In this document: positions 1-10,200 of the stretch, piece after piece | Layout: the number at the start of each line of letters is the position of its first letter | How positions within the stretch are numbered: the first letter of the stretch is position 1 | NCBI GenBank assembly: GCA_949358305.1 | Contig: OX442316.1 | Span: 5,766,001-5,830,000, forward strand | Source of the DNA: Strigamia acuminata | Lineage: Eukaryota > Arthropoda > Chilopoda > Geophilomorpha > Linotaeniidae | Length of the DNA: 64,000 nucleotides | Direction: 5' to 3' | Program-made: the position numbers and the translations under genes | The notes under the pieces: generated by a model | What the model saw: only the letters and a program-made list of their open reading frames with translations | Told to the model about the DNA's origin: nothing | Databases searched by the model: none

Positions 1-333
1 TTGTTCACCATAATACGCAATGCACGAGCCTCGTCTGACAACGCGTGCATCGATCGGTGGAGCAAGAGCGACGTCTAATGGGAAAACTCGAAAACACGAG
101 GAAAAGGCAATTATCAGAAATTGCCTTAAAAAATAGTTAAAAATCGTGGTTTTTTTTGTACAAAAATGCTGTTCTAATTGCACTTATTATATTAATTGCT
201 TAACGTGTGTTTTAGGTTGTGAAACTGGAACCAAAAACTTTATTTCACTAATACTATCGTTTAAGTTCGATTTTTTTTATACATTCCCAAACTAATCACA
301 AACTACGAACGTTTTAAACGGATCGATTGGTTA
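1..333. other. 3' flank of UQCRB, no gene seen
   Basis: AT-rich sequence beyond the stop codon of the minus-strand UQCRB gene. I see no open frame, RNA gene or repeat that I can support here. Part of it is probably the 3' untranslated region and terminator of UQCRB. Confidence 0.5.
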
Positions 334-892
334 TTAAGGTCGTTTATTCCATTCGCGCTTTTCTTCCAGCTCCTTTCGCACTTGCGCCACGTACGGCGAT
401 AAATAATGAACATCCTGTAAATAAATCAATTAAAAAAAATAAAAATTTTCTCTAATATCAATTACTCCGTATTTATTTATTTATTTATTTGTTTACTTGT
501 TCGAATGTATGCCACTGATTCTCAGGTAGAAGCGTATGAGACAAACTCAATTGGGCAGCTCGAACGATGCGAAAGTTACGTTCGTCCACTAAATCTTGAG
601 GTAAACGACGGATTGCTTCGGCAACTTCCTCCATATCATAGTTGAGCATATCGTCGCGTAATAAACCTGCAGGAAAACTCATTTAATCACGTGAATTGGC
701 AGAACCGCAATAAAAATGGCGTACCAAGTTGATTCCAACCTCCTAACTTGAATACCCATCGCCTGTAAGCACCTGAAAGATTTAATAAATCATTTAATTC
801 GTAAGAGGGATCCAAAATCTAAATTCATATTGGATAAAATCAAGTCACATACTTCCATTACGGACAATCGTGGTAGCTGCTTTCGCCGCCAT
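334..892 (-). CDS. UQCRB: Cytochrome b-c1 complex subunit 7 (UQCRB/QCR7)
   Basis: Nuclear-encoded small subunit of mitochondrial respiratory complex III. It sits on the matrix side and is needed for assembly around cytochrome b. Four exons read on the minus strand: 853-892, 725-772, 497-666 and 334-414. All three introns have GT..AG borders, and the joined frame is open for 112 aa; the human protein has 111. The start ATG at 892 gives a short basic N-terminus beginning MAAKAA. Family landmarks are GGWNQLGLLRDD (residues ~23-34), EAIRRLPQDL, FRIVRA, LPENQW and a Lys/Glu-rich C-terminus ending in KREWNKRP. The first two exons are very small (40 and 48 nt) and are missed by single-frame ORF searches. 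NSMCE2 lies 226 bp upstream on the same strand. Identity is secure from conservation over the whole length. Confidence 0.93.
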
Positions 893-1118
893 TTTTCGAT
901 GGAACACTTCGAAAACGAGGCTCCTGTTAACCCGAGTGTGCCCTTGACGTTTTCCAGTTCACTTTGTAGATACGTCACTCTAGTACTACATACAATCAAA
1001 ACTGAACTGGAAAAAAAATCATATACAGAAACATTACTGTTTTCCATTTTTACTTTTTTATTAATAAAATTAAAGACTATAGGGTAATACAACTTTTTAA
1101 TGCTTAAGATAATTGATT

Positions 1119-2096
1119 TTATTTGTTTGCATTCATTTCAATGTATCTTTTCAATTGAATGTGCGGTTCCAAATAATCCACTCGAACGAAACTCGTGCAA
1201 CCGGCAATTGGACACCTAAAAATCACAAAAATAAAAACAAAAAATGAATTTAAGAACAAAGGCATTAATTGGTTATTAACCCACCTAATACTACCACCAC
1301 GTCTTTGATTTATCAAATCCAAAATGGCAGATTTCTCGTAAACATGGGTGCATAGTTTACATCTAACAGGATCCGTCATTTCTTTCTTCGTTATAGGATC
1401 AACCGTGTTAACACTTTGTTGGCACATGAGCAACTCGTCATCTTCGTCTGCCCCATTTTCTGTCAATAGTTGACTGAGGCCATTCTCTGTTGGTAATAAA
1501 ATAATCGCGATTAATGTCACGTTGGATTTTAAATTCGAACACGATAAAAACAAAACCTGATTTCTCCAATGCCTGAATATTGAGAAGAAGTTCTTTATAT
1601 TTATCGTGATTTTCAGGCACGAATTTCTGCCGATTACTTTTAATTTCGTGAAGTTTTTCTTGGAAAATTGTGTCGTAATTACGGCTCGATCGGTGACAAT
1701 CCTAAACAGAAAGATGGAATTAATTTTTACATTAATTAAGTCTTGATTTAGACAATTTTTAATGGGAAAATACGTTGTTATTGATTTCTATTTTCATTAT
1801 TTTCACTGCTTCGATGTAGAATTTCGCTTCTTCAGTTTTATTAATGTGATCTTTCACAGTTTCTTGAATCTCTTCTGTTTGTTCTTTGATGTCGTCCATT
1901 TTATCTATTTGAAGGAAAATTAAATTCACATTTTAATTGAAAAATTCGTAATTTTCTGAAATTGATGTTTTTTACCAGGAGATACTACGCGCGTTAAATC
2001 GCCGATAAAATTGGTGAAAACCTCTACACCACCCATTAGCAACGATTCGAGCCTCGCCAAGTCGGAAGCACATTTCTCAATCAAGGTAAATGACAT
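1119..2096 (-). CDS. NSMCE2: E3 SUMO-protein ligase NSE2/MMS21
   Basis: SUMO ligase subunit of the SMC5/6 complex, which acts in nuclear DNA repair and chromosome segregation. Five exons on the minus strand: 1976-2096, 1774-1904, 1557-1701, 1285-1486 and 1119-1215. They join into a 231 aa frame with matching phases (human 247 aa). Residues ~1-130 are helical and charged, as expected for the part that binds the SMC5 coiled coil. The C-terminal SP-RING is clear: VDPITKKEMTDPVRCKLCTH at ~161-180, then CPIAGC at 201-206. The zinc ligands are read as Cys178, His180, Cys201 and Cys206. The last intron cuts the Arg codon just before Cys201. The gene is head-to-tail with UQCRB. No defect is visible. 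Confidence 0.92.
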
Positions 2097-3673
2097 TGCA
2101 AGCAAACTGAAATGGATAAACCGAGGGATACACTACTGCATCTAATCTAGACTTTGTGAGTTTGCATATCACCCGCCACAGCAAAGAAGGCTAACCGGAA
2201 GACTGACCCGATTGATCTATCATAACCATACTTTTGAAAATTCATGTTATAATATAAAAGAAACCATTTTATTATTCCCAAAATAATTAAAAATATAATA
2301 ATACTGAAAAATATTTTCAAATTGAATCGTCTAATTTTCTTTATAAAGCGCCACCTCGCGCGAGTTTAAGGAAGGAGAAATACCTGTTTTTGTTAATCCG
2401 TTTAATAATTCACTAGAAATGAATTTATTATCCACAGAAATAAATTGCAAAATAATAATAAAATTAAAAATTTTTGATTTGATTTGTCTAAATTTTTTTA
2501 TGCCAACCACGACATATAAAAAATCCCTTCTGGGTATCTAAATTTTACGTATATTTGTGTTCCAAACTGCACTGGAATTTCACATTTCTAGCCCAGTTGA
2601 GTCGTGGGGTACGGCCGAGTTGAGCCTAGTTGCAGCAAGCAGACGATCATCGACCGCCCGCTGTCGTTACGGCCGATTTCCCCTCATAGAAAGAACAGAA
2701 CAAACTAGACAAAAAGTGAGGAAAAATGCATTTAGTATATACCATTTTCTAATATCGTTTGCAAAAGTTATCGCAAAATTCGAAAGTTTAGACAGGTTTA
2801 GACAGGTCGAGACGATCAGCCAAAATTTAATATCCGCAAACATTGGACGACTATTTTGAATTTCAGAACAGCATCACCTATTTGCCGCGCTGACGTCATC
2901 GCCGTATCGCTGTCATCGAAAGTGGCTCAAATCGACAAAGACACAATTAATTTTACTAATTGTGGTTTAATGTGCACTTATATTGAATTGATCATCTTTT
3001 GGGTGAATTTCAGAGGAGAATAAACGGTAAAAGAAGTTCTAGATGTTTTTTGACAAGATGCGCTTTGTCGAGTTCGAGTATATTTGGCAGGATAGCGGTA
3101 ATAATGATTTTTTTTTGTTTTTGTTTATATTTTCAGTATTTACGTGAGAAAAGGAAAATATATCGAATAAAGAAAAAAATAATAATTCAACTTTTGCTGG
3201 TCTCAGATCAGAGTGTAGAACATCAAATGTTATTGGTAAATTACGGTATACTTTTTTCTTTGATAATAATCACCAGAGACAACTTTTTGACAACCAAATG
3301 TTCCCGGTATTTGCAAATTACGTTTGATTAGTCACGAATAAAATTGCTTATAGAAGTTATTAAGCAATTTTGAATTTTTGGCTGCTGATAATAATAATCC
3401 TTTAGAATACCACACGTACTGTACAAATTGAAAATTGATAGACATTAAAATCGGATTTTTAATTTTTATCAAACAGCAGATTAACTGCATCAATCATCAA
3501 ACACCACAAGGTTGTGTTTTATGTCTTTACAGATTTTGGGGGTCGGGGCTACTGTTTATTTATTACATTAAAAAAATTTATTTTATTTATTCTAGATTCT
3601 ATAATTCGGACAATGGATCAAGAATGGATGGGAGGAATAAGGAAGCCATTTGCAGAAAAGATCTACTGTACTG
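2097..3673. other. Intergenic, no gene recognised
   Basis: The stretch upstream of NSMCE2 should hold its promoter. Short open frames (for example around 2557-2859 and 2999-3331 on plus) have no family resemblance, lack sensible starts and look random. I see no RNA gene. Confidence 0.4.
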
Positions 3674-3808
3674 CAGGGCTGGACTGGGAACAAATTTATT
3701 GCCGGGAAATCTGGGTGTCCGGGCCACAATTAATGAAGTAGGGACAGGCCACAGCGGCCAAGGGCCACCAGGAAACTCCCGGTAGCCCGCCGGGCCAGTT
3801 CAGCACTG
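3674..3808. mobile_element. hAT-type MITE, 135 bp
   Basis: The left end reads CAGGGCTGGACTGGGA. The right end, on the other strand, reads CAGTGCTGAACTGGCC, giving imperfect terminal inverted repeats. The flanks ctgtactg (3666-3673) and ccgtactg (3809-3816) match at 7 of 8 positions, the 8 bp target duplication typical of hAT elements. There is no transposase frame, so it is a non-autonomous copy. Confidence 0.7.
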
Positions 3809-3894
3809 CCGTACTGCCTCAAATAAACGAACCGAGCGGGCAGCCGACTAACGGACGGGCAGAGGTTGGGTTTTGGAGGAAAAATTCATGGCGC

Positions 3895-4437
3895 ATCTTT
3901 CTTCTTCTGGGAGGTGTTCCCCCTCCTTTGGGGAGGCGTTTCTCCTCTACATCTCGGATGTGCCACGAATTGGGTTGGAGGGACGAATTGACCAAGTGGA
4001 CAGACCGACTGAGTGAGCAGCGGACAGATGGACGGACGGATCGAGCGGGCAGCTGACTGACGGACGGACGCAGGAGCAAGAGGCCAGCGGACTGGAGGTC
4101 GGACGAAGGAGCAAGAAGACACTGGGCAGAGCAAAATGATAGCTGCACACCAAATGAAGAACACACACTTTGAACATAAAATAGGAGTGATTTTGTTTGC
4201 TTTAGATTGTTTTGTTGCTTTTTAACGGCTAGACAGAGCCCACTGCATCAAATTTTGGGGACAGTTGACGGACATTACTGGAAAGCCAATTCGGAAGCCT
4301 GATTCAGCTTTTGGATCATCTTGCAGATTGTGAAGATCGGCCATCGGAACGGTAGGGCTCTTGAGATAAATTCCTGGCAGACCTTTCTTCTTCTGGGAGG
4401 TGTACCTTTTCATTCGAGGAGGCGTTTCTCCTCCCCA
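3895..4437. repeat. Pair of ~50 bp direct repeats in GC-rich sequence
   Basis: A block beginning ttcttcttctgggaggtgt at ~3899-3947 recurs at ~4387-4434. Both end in gaggcgtttctcctc. Between them, 3960-4120 is rich in short GGACGGAC/GCGGACAG-like words. Minus-strand open frames across this block are Ser/Pro/Val-rich by composition and are not convincing genes. The origin of the repeat is unknown. Confidence 0.5.
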
Positions 4438-4440
4438 CCT

Positions 4441-4665
4441 ATCTAAAGACAGATACCTGTTTTATTGGTTGTCCAAGGGTGGAAATAAATAATTATTATT
4501 ACAATTCCAATAAAAGAGATTAAATAATTAAAACTGAATAACAATTATTTTGCCATGAAAACAGTTGAAATAGAGTCAGAGACGAGTAAAATTTCTTCGT
4601 TCTGTAATTTAGAGCTATTTATCGTTTCTACTACATCAGTCTACCATGACTCGTGACTAAATTCC
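4441..4665 (+). repeat. Dispersed repeat family R1, copy 1
   Basis: About 220 bp starting atctaaagacagatacctg and ending near the words ctaccatgactcg. A second copy at 6355-6562 is almost identical in the first 65 bases and clearly related throughout. It looks like a non-autonomous mobile element; no terminal repeat or target duplication was found. Confidence 0.6.
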
Positions 4666-4681
4666 ATAATGTATTATAGGG

Positions 4682-5335
4682 TTGCACCGAATATTCGGTT
4701 TATATTCGGTTATTCGGCCTACTCGGCCAAAAAACCGAATATTAAGTATTCGGCCGAATATCAACCTAATATTCGGCCGAATACATAATAATTAGAAAAT
4801 TAGAATAACTTGCACATTTCAATGGAAAGTTTCGCCTTTTTAAAACAAATACTGATTATGTTACGTAGTTTCTACTATATAAATTGCATTTCATCAGAAA
4901 ACTTTATATTTTTCGATGAAAAAATGCAATTTTAACAAAATAATTTTAATTTTGGCTTTACGAAGTCATTACATGGGGAAAAAGTCGTTTTTACGGTGAA
5001 AAATTGACGTTTTTACGTTTAAAATGACGTTTTTACATTTAAAATGTCATTTTTACATAAAATTGTGGTTTTTACATTTAAAAAGCCATTTTAATAGCAA
5101 ATTTGACTTTTTAAACATAACGACGACATAAAATGGCTTTTTTCTTCAATAAAAAAACACTTTTCCACAATAAAATGACTTCTCCACCATAAAATAACTT
5201 TTTTCGCCGCAAATGTTTATTATTTTTTATTATTCGGTTATTCGGCCGAATACCGAATATTCGGCCACTGTATTCGGTTCTTAATATTCGGTATTCGGTT
5301 ACCGGGTATTCGGCTTTTTTAATATTCGGTGAAAA
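4682..5335. mobile_element. Non-autonomous DNA element with ATTCGG-rich ends
   Basis: Both ends are packed with ATTCGG/CCGAAT words on both strands (4686-4785 and 5224-5335). The left end starts GCACCGAATATTCGG, and the right end read in reverse starts CACCGAATATT, so the termini are inverted repeats with subterminal motif clusters. The centre (about 4970-5210) is a degenerate tandem of words like AAAATGACTTTTT. There is no transposase. The arrangement is typical of MITEs whose ends bind a transposase repeatedly. Superfamily not assigned. Confidence 0.6.
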
Positions 5336-5554
5336 TGCAAATGCACGGATAATTGAAGCGATGAGTTGTTTTGATTGTGGCCACATTTCAAAGGAATGAG
5401 GGAAAAAGTTCCTTACACTAATCTCACCCAAGGTCATTGTACAAAATGATTTTATGCTAGGAACCTGTGTACAACAGAATATAAACGCATTTATTAAACT
5501 ATGAAATGAAAGCTGATAATATTGAAAATGTAAATATGTTAGATACAGAAATAA

Positions 5555-6064
5555 TTATTGCTCTTTAGGAACAAAATTGAAAACGCTGATACACTTTCCA
5601 TTGCGATAATCGTAGATCTCTGTAGCAGTACAATGTGGTCTGCAATTGTCAATAAACCGATCGTACACACTACCGGAACTGCATTGCATGCTTAGTGGAA
5701 CATCTTCAGAAGATGAATTCTGTATTTTAGGAATTCTGATCTCACTCTCACTGGTTCCATCTGGTACCATCTCAAAATTATCGTCCTTAACCAAAACTTG
5801 TGATCCAAAATGCCCATTCAGCACCGCTTTAACGTGGTAAACTCGAGCCTCGCACGCTCTGAATTCATAATTAAACGAAACACCTTCCTTACATTCTTCT
5901 CTGCATGTACCGATAGTTGAATCAAATTGTTCACCACTCGGGCATTTGTCCATTAATGGTATTTCAGACGTAGTAACTGCCGATGCATTTGTAGGAGCAC
6001 ACATGCCACTTGGTGGAAACGCCATTACAGCAGACAAAACAATAATGCAGAAACTGGAATTCAT
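5555..6064 (-). CDS. Small secreted cysteine-rich protein
   Basis: Frame of 169 aa from the ATG at 6064. The in-frame stretch upstream has no ATG, and a good splice acceptor (ttctgtgtttcag) lies at ~6154, so the 5' leader is probably in another exon. Residues ~4-22 are a hydrophobic signal peptide (FCIIVLSAVMAF...), with likely cleavage near CAPTNA. The mature part carries two copies of one cysteine motif: CPSGEQFDSTIGTCREEC, and CSSGSVYDRFIDNCRPHC near the C-terminus. Each is followed by a shorter Cys-containing tail (FRACEAR and RNGKCIS). The spacing recalls EB-type or chitin-binding extracellular modules, but I do not recognise the family. An extracellular role is inferred only from the signal peptide and paired cysteines. 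Confidence 0.65.
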   Translation of the reverse strand: MNSSFCIIVLSAVMAFPPSGMCAPTNASAVTTSEIPLMDKCPSGEQFDSTIGTCREECKEGVSFNYEFRACEARVYHVKAVLNGHFGSQVLVKDDNFEMVPDGTSESEIRIPKIQNSSSEDVPLSMQCSSGSVYDRFIDNCRPHCTATEIYDYRNGKCISVFNFVPKEQ

Positions 6065-6354
6065 TGCGCTGTTAGGTCTCAAAGAATGCAGTAGCAATGA
6101 GTTGCCTGCAGAGTTGTTTATTGATATAATCACGGAAAACAATTTGCTGAAACACAGAAATTAGCCTTATGTAGTATTCAATGTCAGCGTCCAAGGCTGT
6201 CTTCTTTTTTTGTATGGTAATGTGTATAGATTATTGGAACAGATCCAGTGACCTTCAGTTAATGATGTTGAAACATTGTTTTGCAAGTTAAAGTCTGGTG
6301 TGTCGAAAATTCGGAATATTAAACGTGAAAAATGAAAATTGCAACCAATTTGGC

Positions 6355-6562
6355 ATCTAAAGACAGATACCTGTTTTATTGGTTGACCAAGGGTGGAAAT
6401 AAATAATTATTATTACAATTCCAATGAAAAAAGATTAAATGGCAATTATTTTGCCATGAAAACTGTTGAAATGATAAGGAAGAGTAAAATCTCTTTGTTC
6501 TGGAGTATAGAGCTATTTCGTTTCTACATATATTCAGTCTACCATGACTCGGGACTATATTC
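6355..6562 (+). repeat. Dispersed repeat family R1, copy 2
   Basis: Second copy of the repeat at 4441-4665, same orientation, lying just upstream of the secreted-protein gene. The shared block runs from the word atctaaagacagatacctg to ctaccatgactcg. Confidence 0.6.
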
Positions 6563-7212
6563 CAGTTTCTGTCATTAATAACACATTTAATCAAGTTTAT
6601 CTATTAAATAAATGTTTTCGGTGTAAATAATGGAGTACCCTGTGGACTGTGGTAATTGGAAAGGATCATTTTAAATAGTTTGTTTACCATTTTTACAATA
6701 TATCACTAAACGTGGTGCAACTAGCATTTGTTTCTGTTTCTTTTTTCAGAAAAATAGTTACAGAAAAATGTGTTCTTATTTCACAGTAAAACCAACCATC
6801 ACAAACAATTCGCGTGTTAATGTAAAATTTCTTTGAAAACATGATCACAGATATATTTGAGAATCATTTGGAAGGTATAAACGCTTCCGTTCACTGACGT
6901 CATTGCAAACAAATTAATTATTGAGTATCAAAATGGAATTTAGTACATATACCCTGTGATTTAAAATTAACGGAATACTCATCTATTGACATATTGAATA
7001 GTAATTAAAAATATAAGCCAAAAAATATCAAGTCAGACATCATTAATTGTGATAATTATAATTGTAAATGCTCTAAACTCAATACATTTGTTTTGTGTTC
7101 CTGAACTTTTTTTTCCTCCACACACATTGCACGGTTCTTGACATGAAATTGTTTTGTTTGGATACAAACAGGAGAACAACACAGTGGTTTATTTAAGTGG
7201 GACTTTATATTA
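6563..7212. other. Intergenic, 3' side of PKA-RII, no gene seen
   Basis: AT-rich. It probably includes the 3' untranslated region of the PKA-RII gene. No convincing coding frame, RNA gene or repeat. Confidence 0.4.
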
Positions 7213-10200
7213 TCATCGAGCGTCCGATAAATTCGTTTGCGAACCAAAAATTTTAATTAATTGTTCTTCATAATCTTCGATGCTCCTTTTCATGATTTCC
7301 ATGCACGGGCCTAAAAGGCGTTCAAACGCTTGTACGTCGAGGACTGCACAAAAATTGCACAATTAAAAATCTTGCAGTGTGTTGCAGGAAAATCATCAAA
7401 CTTACATGCTAATCTCACTTTGCCAATTGCCAAAGCTGAAGCTGCTCTTGGTTTGTGTGTTACTAGTGCAAGTTCTGTGAAAATCGATTAATATTTTGAA
7501 ATACAATTGGTATTATTTGTATTACCTCCAAAGTAGCCACCTTTTATGACACGAGAAAGCTCTCTTTCGGTCCCATCCTAAAAATAATATATTGAATTTA
7601 TAGTTATTTGTTTTAAAAGTTTGTATTACCTCTCCAATCATGGATATTTGGACTGTACCGTCTTCAACGAAATACATTCCATCAGCTGCATGACCCTATA
7701 GAAATGAATTAATAGTTTATTCGCGAGAATCCTTTTAATGTAGGTATGTACCTGATGAATTATTTCATTTCCATCTTCAAACGTCTTTGGAACGAGTGCA
7801 TCAGCCAAATTCATCCTTTCATACGGCTAAAAAAAACATACGATTTTAATGTTATATTTTAAAAATTGAATAAAAAATGTCTTACTTCGAGTGTTTTTAA
7901 CATGGGAACCGATTCTAATAAGGTTTCATACATTCTTCTCTTTTTAAAGGCATTTTTAAGGAGAATACGACGAAATGTCGGACGATCCTATCACGAAATT
8001 TCATTCAACATTAACTTTAAATGATGAAATGACGAAATATAGAGCTGATCATATTTGGCTAACACCAAGAAATTCCATTGGCAGTGCATTAATATTGAGG
8101 GTTAACCTCAAAATGTTGATCTATATGAATGCGAACATTATCTTGTTGCAATACCACTCTCCATTAGTGGTAATTGGTGCAATTAGGCGTAGCGAATTTC
8201 CCCTTTCATTATTCAAGTTAGGAAATTTAAAATTCTGTTGCAACGAGGCAATAATAATGAGTATTCGTGTTACTTAACACGAATATTTTTATAAATATCA
8301 CCAGCTCATTATTTTTGCTCAATACGTTTTATTCCTTACCATAGCCCATAGAGAGCCAGGAGTTTGTGCTTTAATCGTTGCTGCTCGTGGCATGTTGTAC
8401 ATGAGCGCTAATTCACCAAAACTTCCGCTGTCCTCGTATTTTCCAACGTACTTCTCGGCGTTGTGACATGTGACAAATATGTTATAAGTACCACTAAACA
8501 GAGAAATGAGATAAAAATAAGTAAGAGTGAAATGATCAATAAAACCGACTCAGAGTTGAGCGCGTTTTAAGACTTTGATCTCCTATTTTCTTTTACGGTA
8601 ACCAAGCGGCAAGGGGGACTGAATGACTGAATCAGAATGGGATTCACATTCTATGGTCAGCCCTGAAAGCTGTAATACCTTAAGCCTAGATAGAGCTACA
8701 AAAGGGGCGCTATAACTTGCGCGACATCGAACAAGCGCGACAATTTAAATTCTCTGCTAATTCAAATTTGTGCTTTCAGTCCACTAGACTTTGTTTTTAT
8801 GGAGGAAAATCAGTAAAAATCCCTCAAAGGGGCGGAAAGGAAGAAAGTATAAGGACTTAGAGGGTCTCGGGTCATCAAATACCCGGGTTCAGTGAGAGCG
8901 TTATTTATTTATTACGGAGGAAATAATTGAAAACATTTATCGGTTAAAAATTCGATTTTACTCGAGGGGTTTGTGTGGATTTGTGAGCTCAATCTGTGTG
9001 CTGCTTTGAATTGACAATCGATTTTTAAATTTTTTTTTTTGTGGTATCTTGCATATGATATGCATCTGCGGCACCGACTTTAGCATAAACAATTTATTTA
9101 TTCAGGAGATTTAAAAAAAAGAATATTATTTATGAGGAATTCTTTATGTATATCAAATACATTTTTATTTCTATTATAAATCTTAAATATTTGCAATATA
9201 TTCTCCTTAATGTACTATAAGTTGAACAACTCACGTGAAATTTAAATAAATATTTTGACAGATTTATTTGGTAAAAAAGGGATTTTTATTTGACAATAAT
9301 AATTTTTTATAACCATTTTATAGCCATTTTCTTTTACGGTTTTGAATTTAATAACAACAAAACCTCAGCAATTTCAGAGCGCATTTTTCAGTTACCTTTC
9401 AATTATATAAAAGTTATCCCCGCCATCTCCTTGTTTGATAACATAGTCATCCACGCCGACTTTGCATTCAAACATAGCATTCAGTACATCCTGCATTTGT
9501 TCCTACATATATATAAGAAAACAGGGGAAAGAGTTGTCAAAAATATTATTTTCAATCGATTATTTGTTCTTTTGTGTCATTGTGTTGTGTGTTTACTTAC
9601 CTGGTCTAATGAACGGAAAAGGAAAATTCCCTTGACAGCTTCTGACAACCGTTTACGCTGTTCATCGCTTTTCGGAAAAATAACCTGAAAACATGATCAA
9701 TGTTTAACAAAAATGTATTACAAAATGCATTCGAAAATACATTACAATACAATTTTAATGTATTTCTGAAGTGGGGGTTTATTGGATTGTTTTTTTGTGG
9801 TGTTCTCGGTTCCCGCATATAAGAAGCCACTAATATTCCCTTCTTAACGACTGCTAATAAATTTATTGTAAGATGAAATGGAATAATGATAAGATTTCCT
9901 TGCTTTGGCGGTGGATATTTATGAGCTATCCTACGGTAAAGGCTCCACCCAGTGCTTAACAGTCATCTCTTCAAGAGTTAAGAGCCTGAGTAATATTGCC
10001 GCATGTTTTATGCAGTAGTTTTGAATTCAATTTCTTCTTTAATGTATTAAAGCAGGATCAAGAAGTTCTGCTACACAATACAGTATTTTGATTTGTTTGA
10101 TTTGTTTTGCAATTTTAAGAAGAAGAAAAATCCACAACACAACCAAGCATGAAAGCAAATAAATCTCGAATTGAATTAATAATTAGATGTTTGAATGCAA

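Noticed and set aside
790-1092. Minus-strand 100-codon frame between UQCRB and NSMCE2
   Set aside because: It overlaps UQCRB exon 1 in another frame. UQCRB splicing explains the region, and the frame has no family resemblance.
3819-4177. Three overlapping minus-strand frames rich in Ser/Pro/Val/Arg
   Set aside because: All three frames are open because of GC-rich short repeats. There is no consistent codon pattern, and they lie in repeated sequence.
8575-8900. tRNA-derived SINE in a PKA-RII intron
   Set aside because: A B-box-like word is present, but no A box at the right distance and no second copy in the window.
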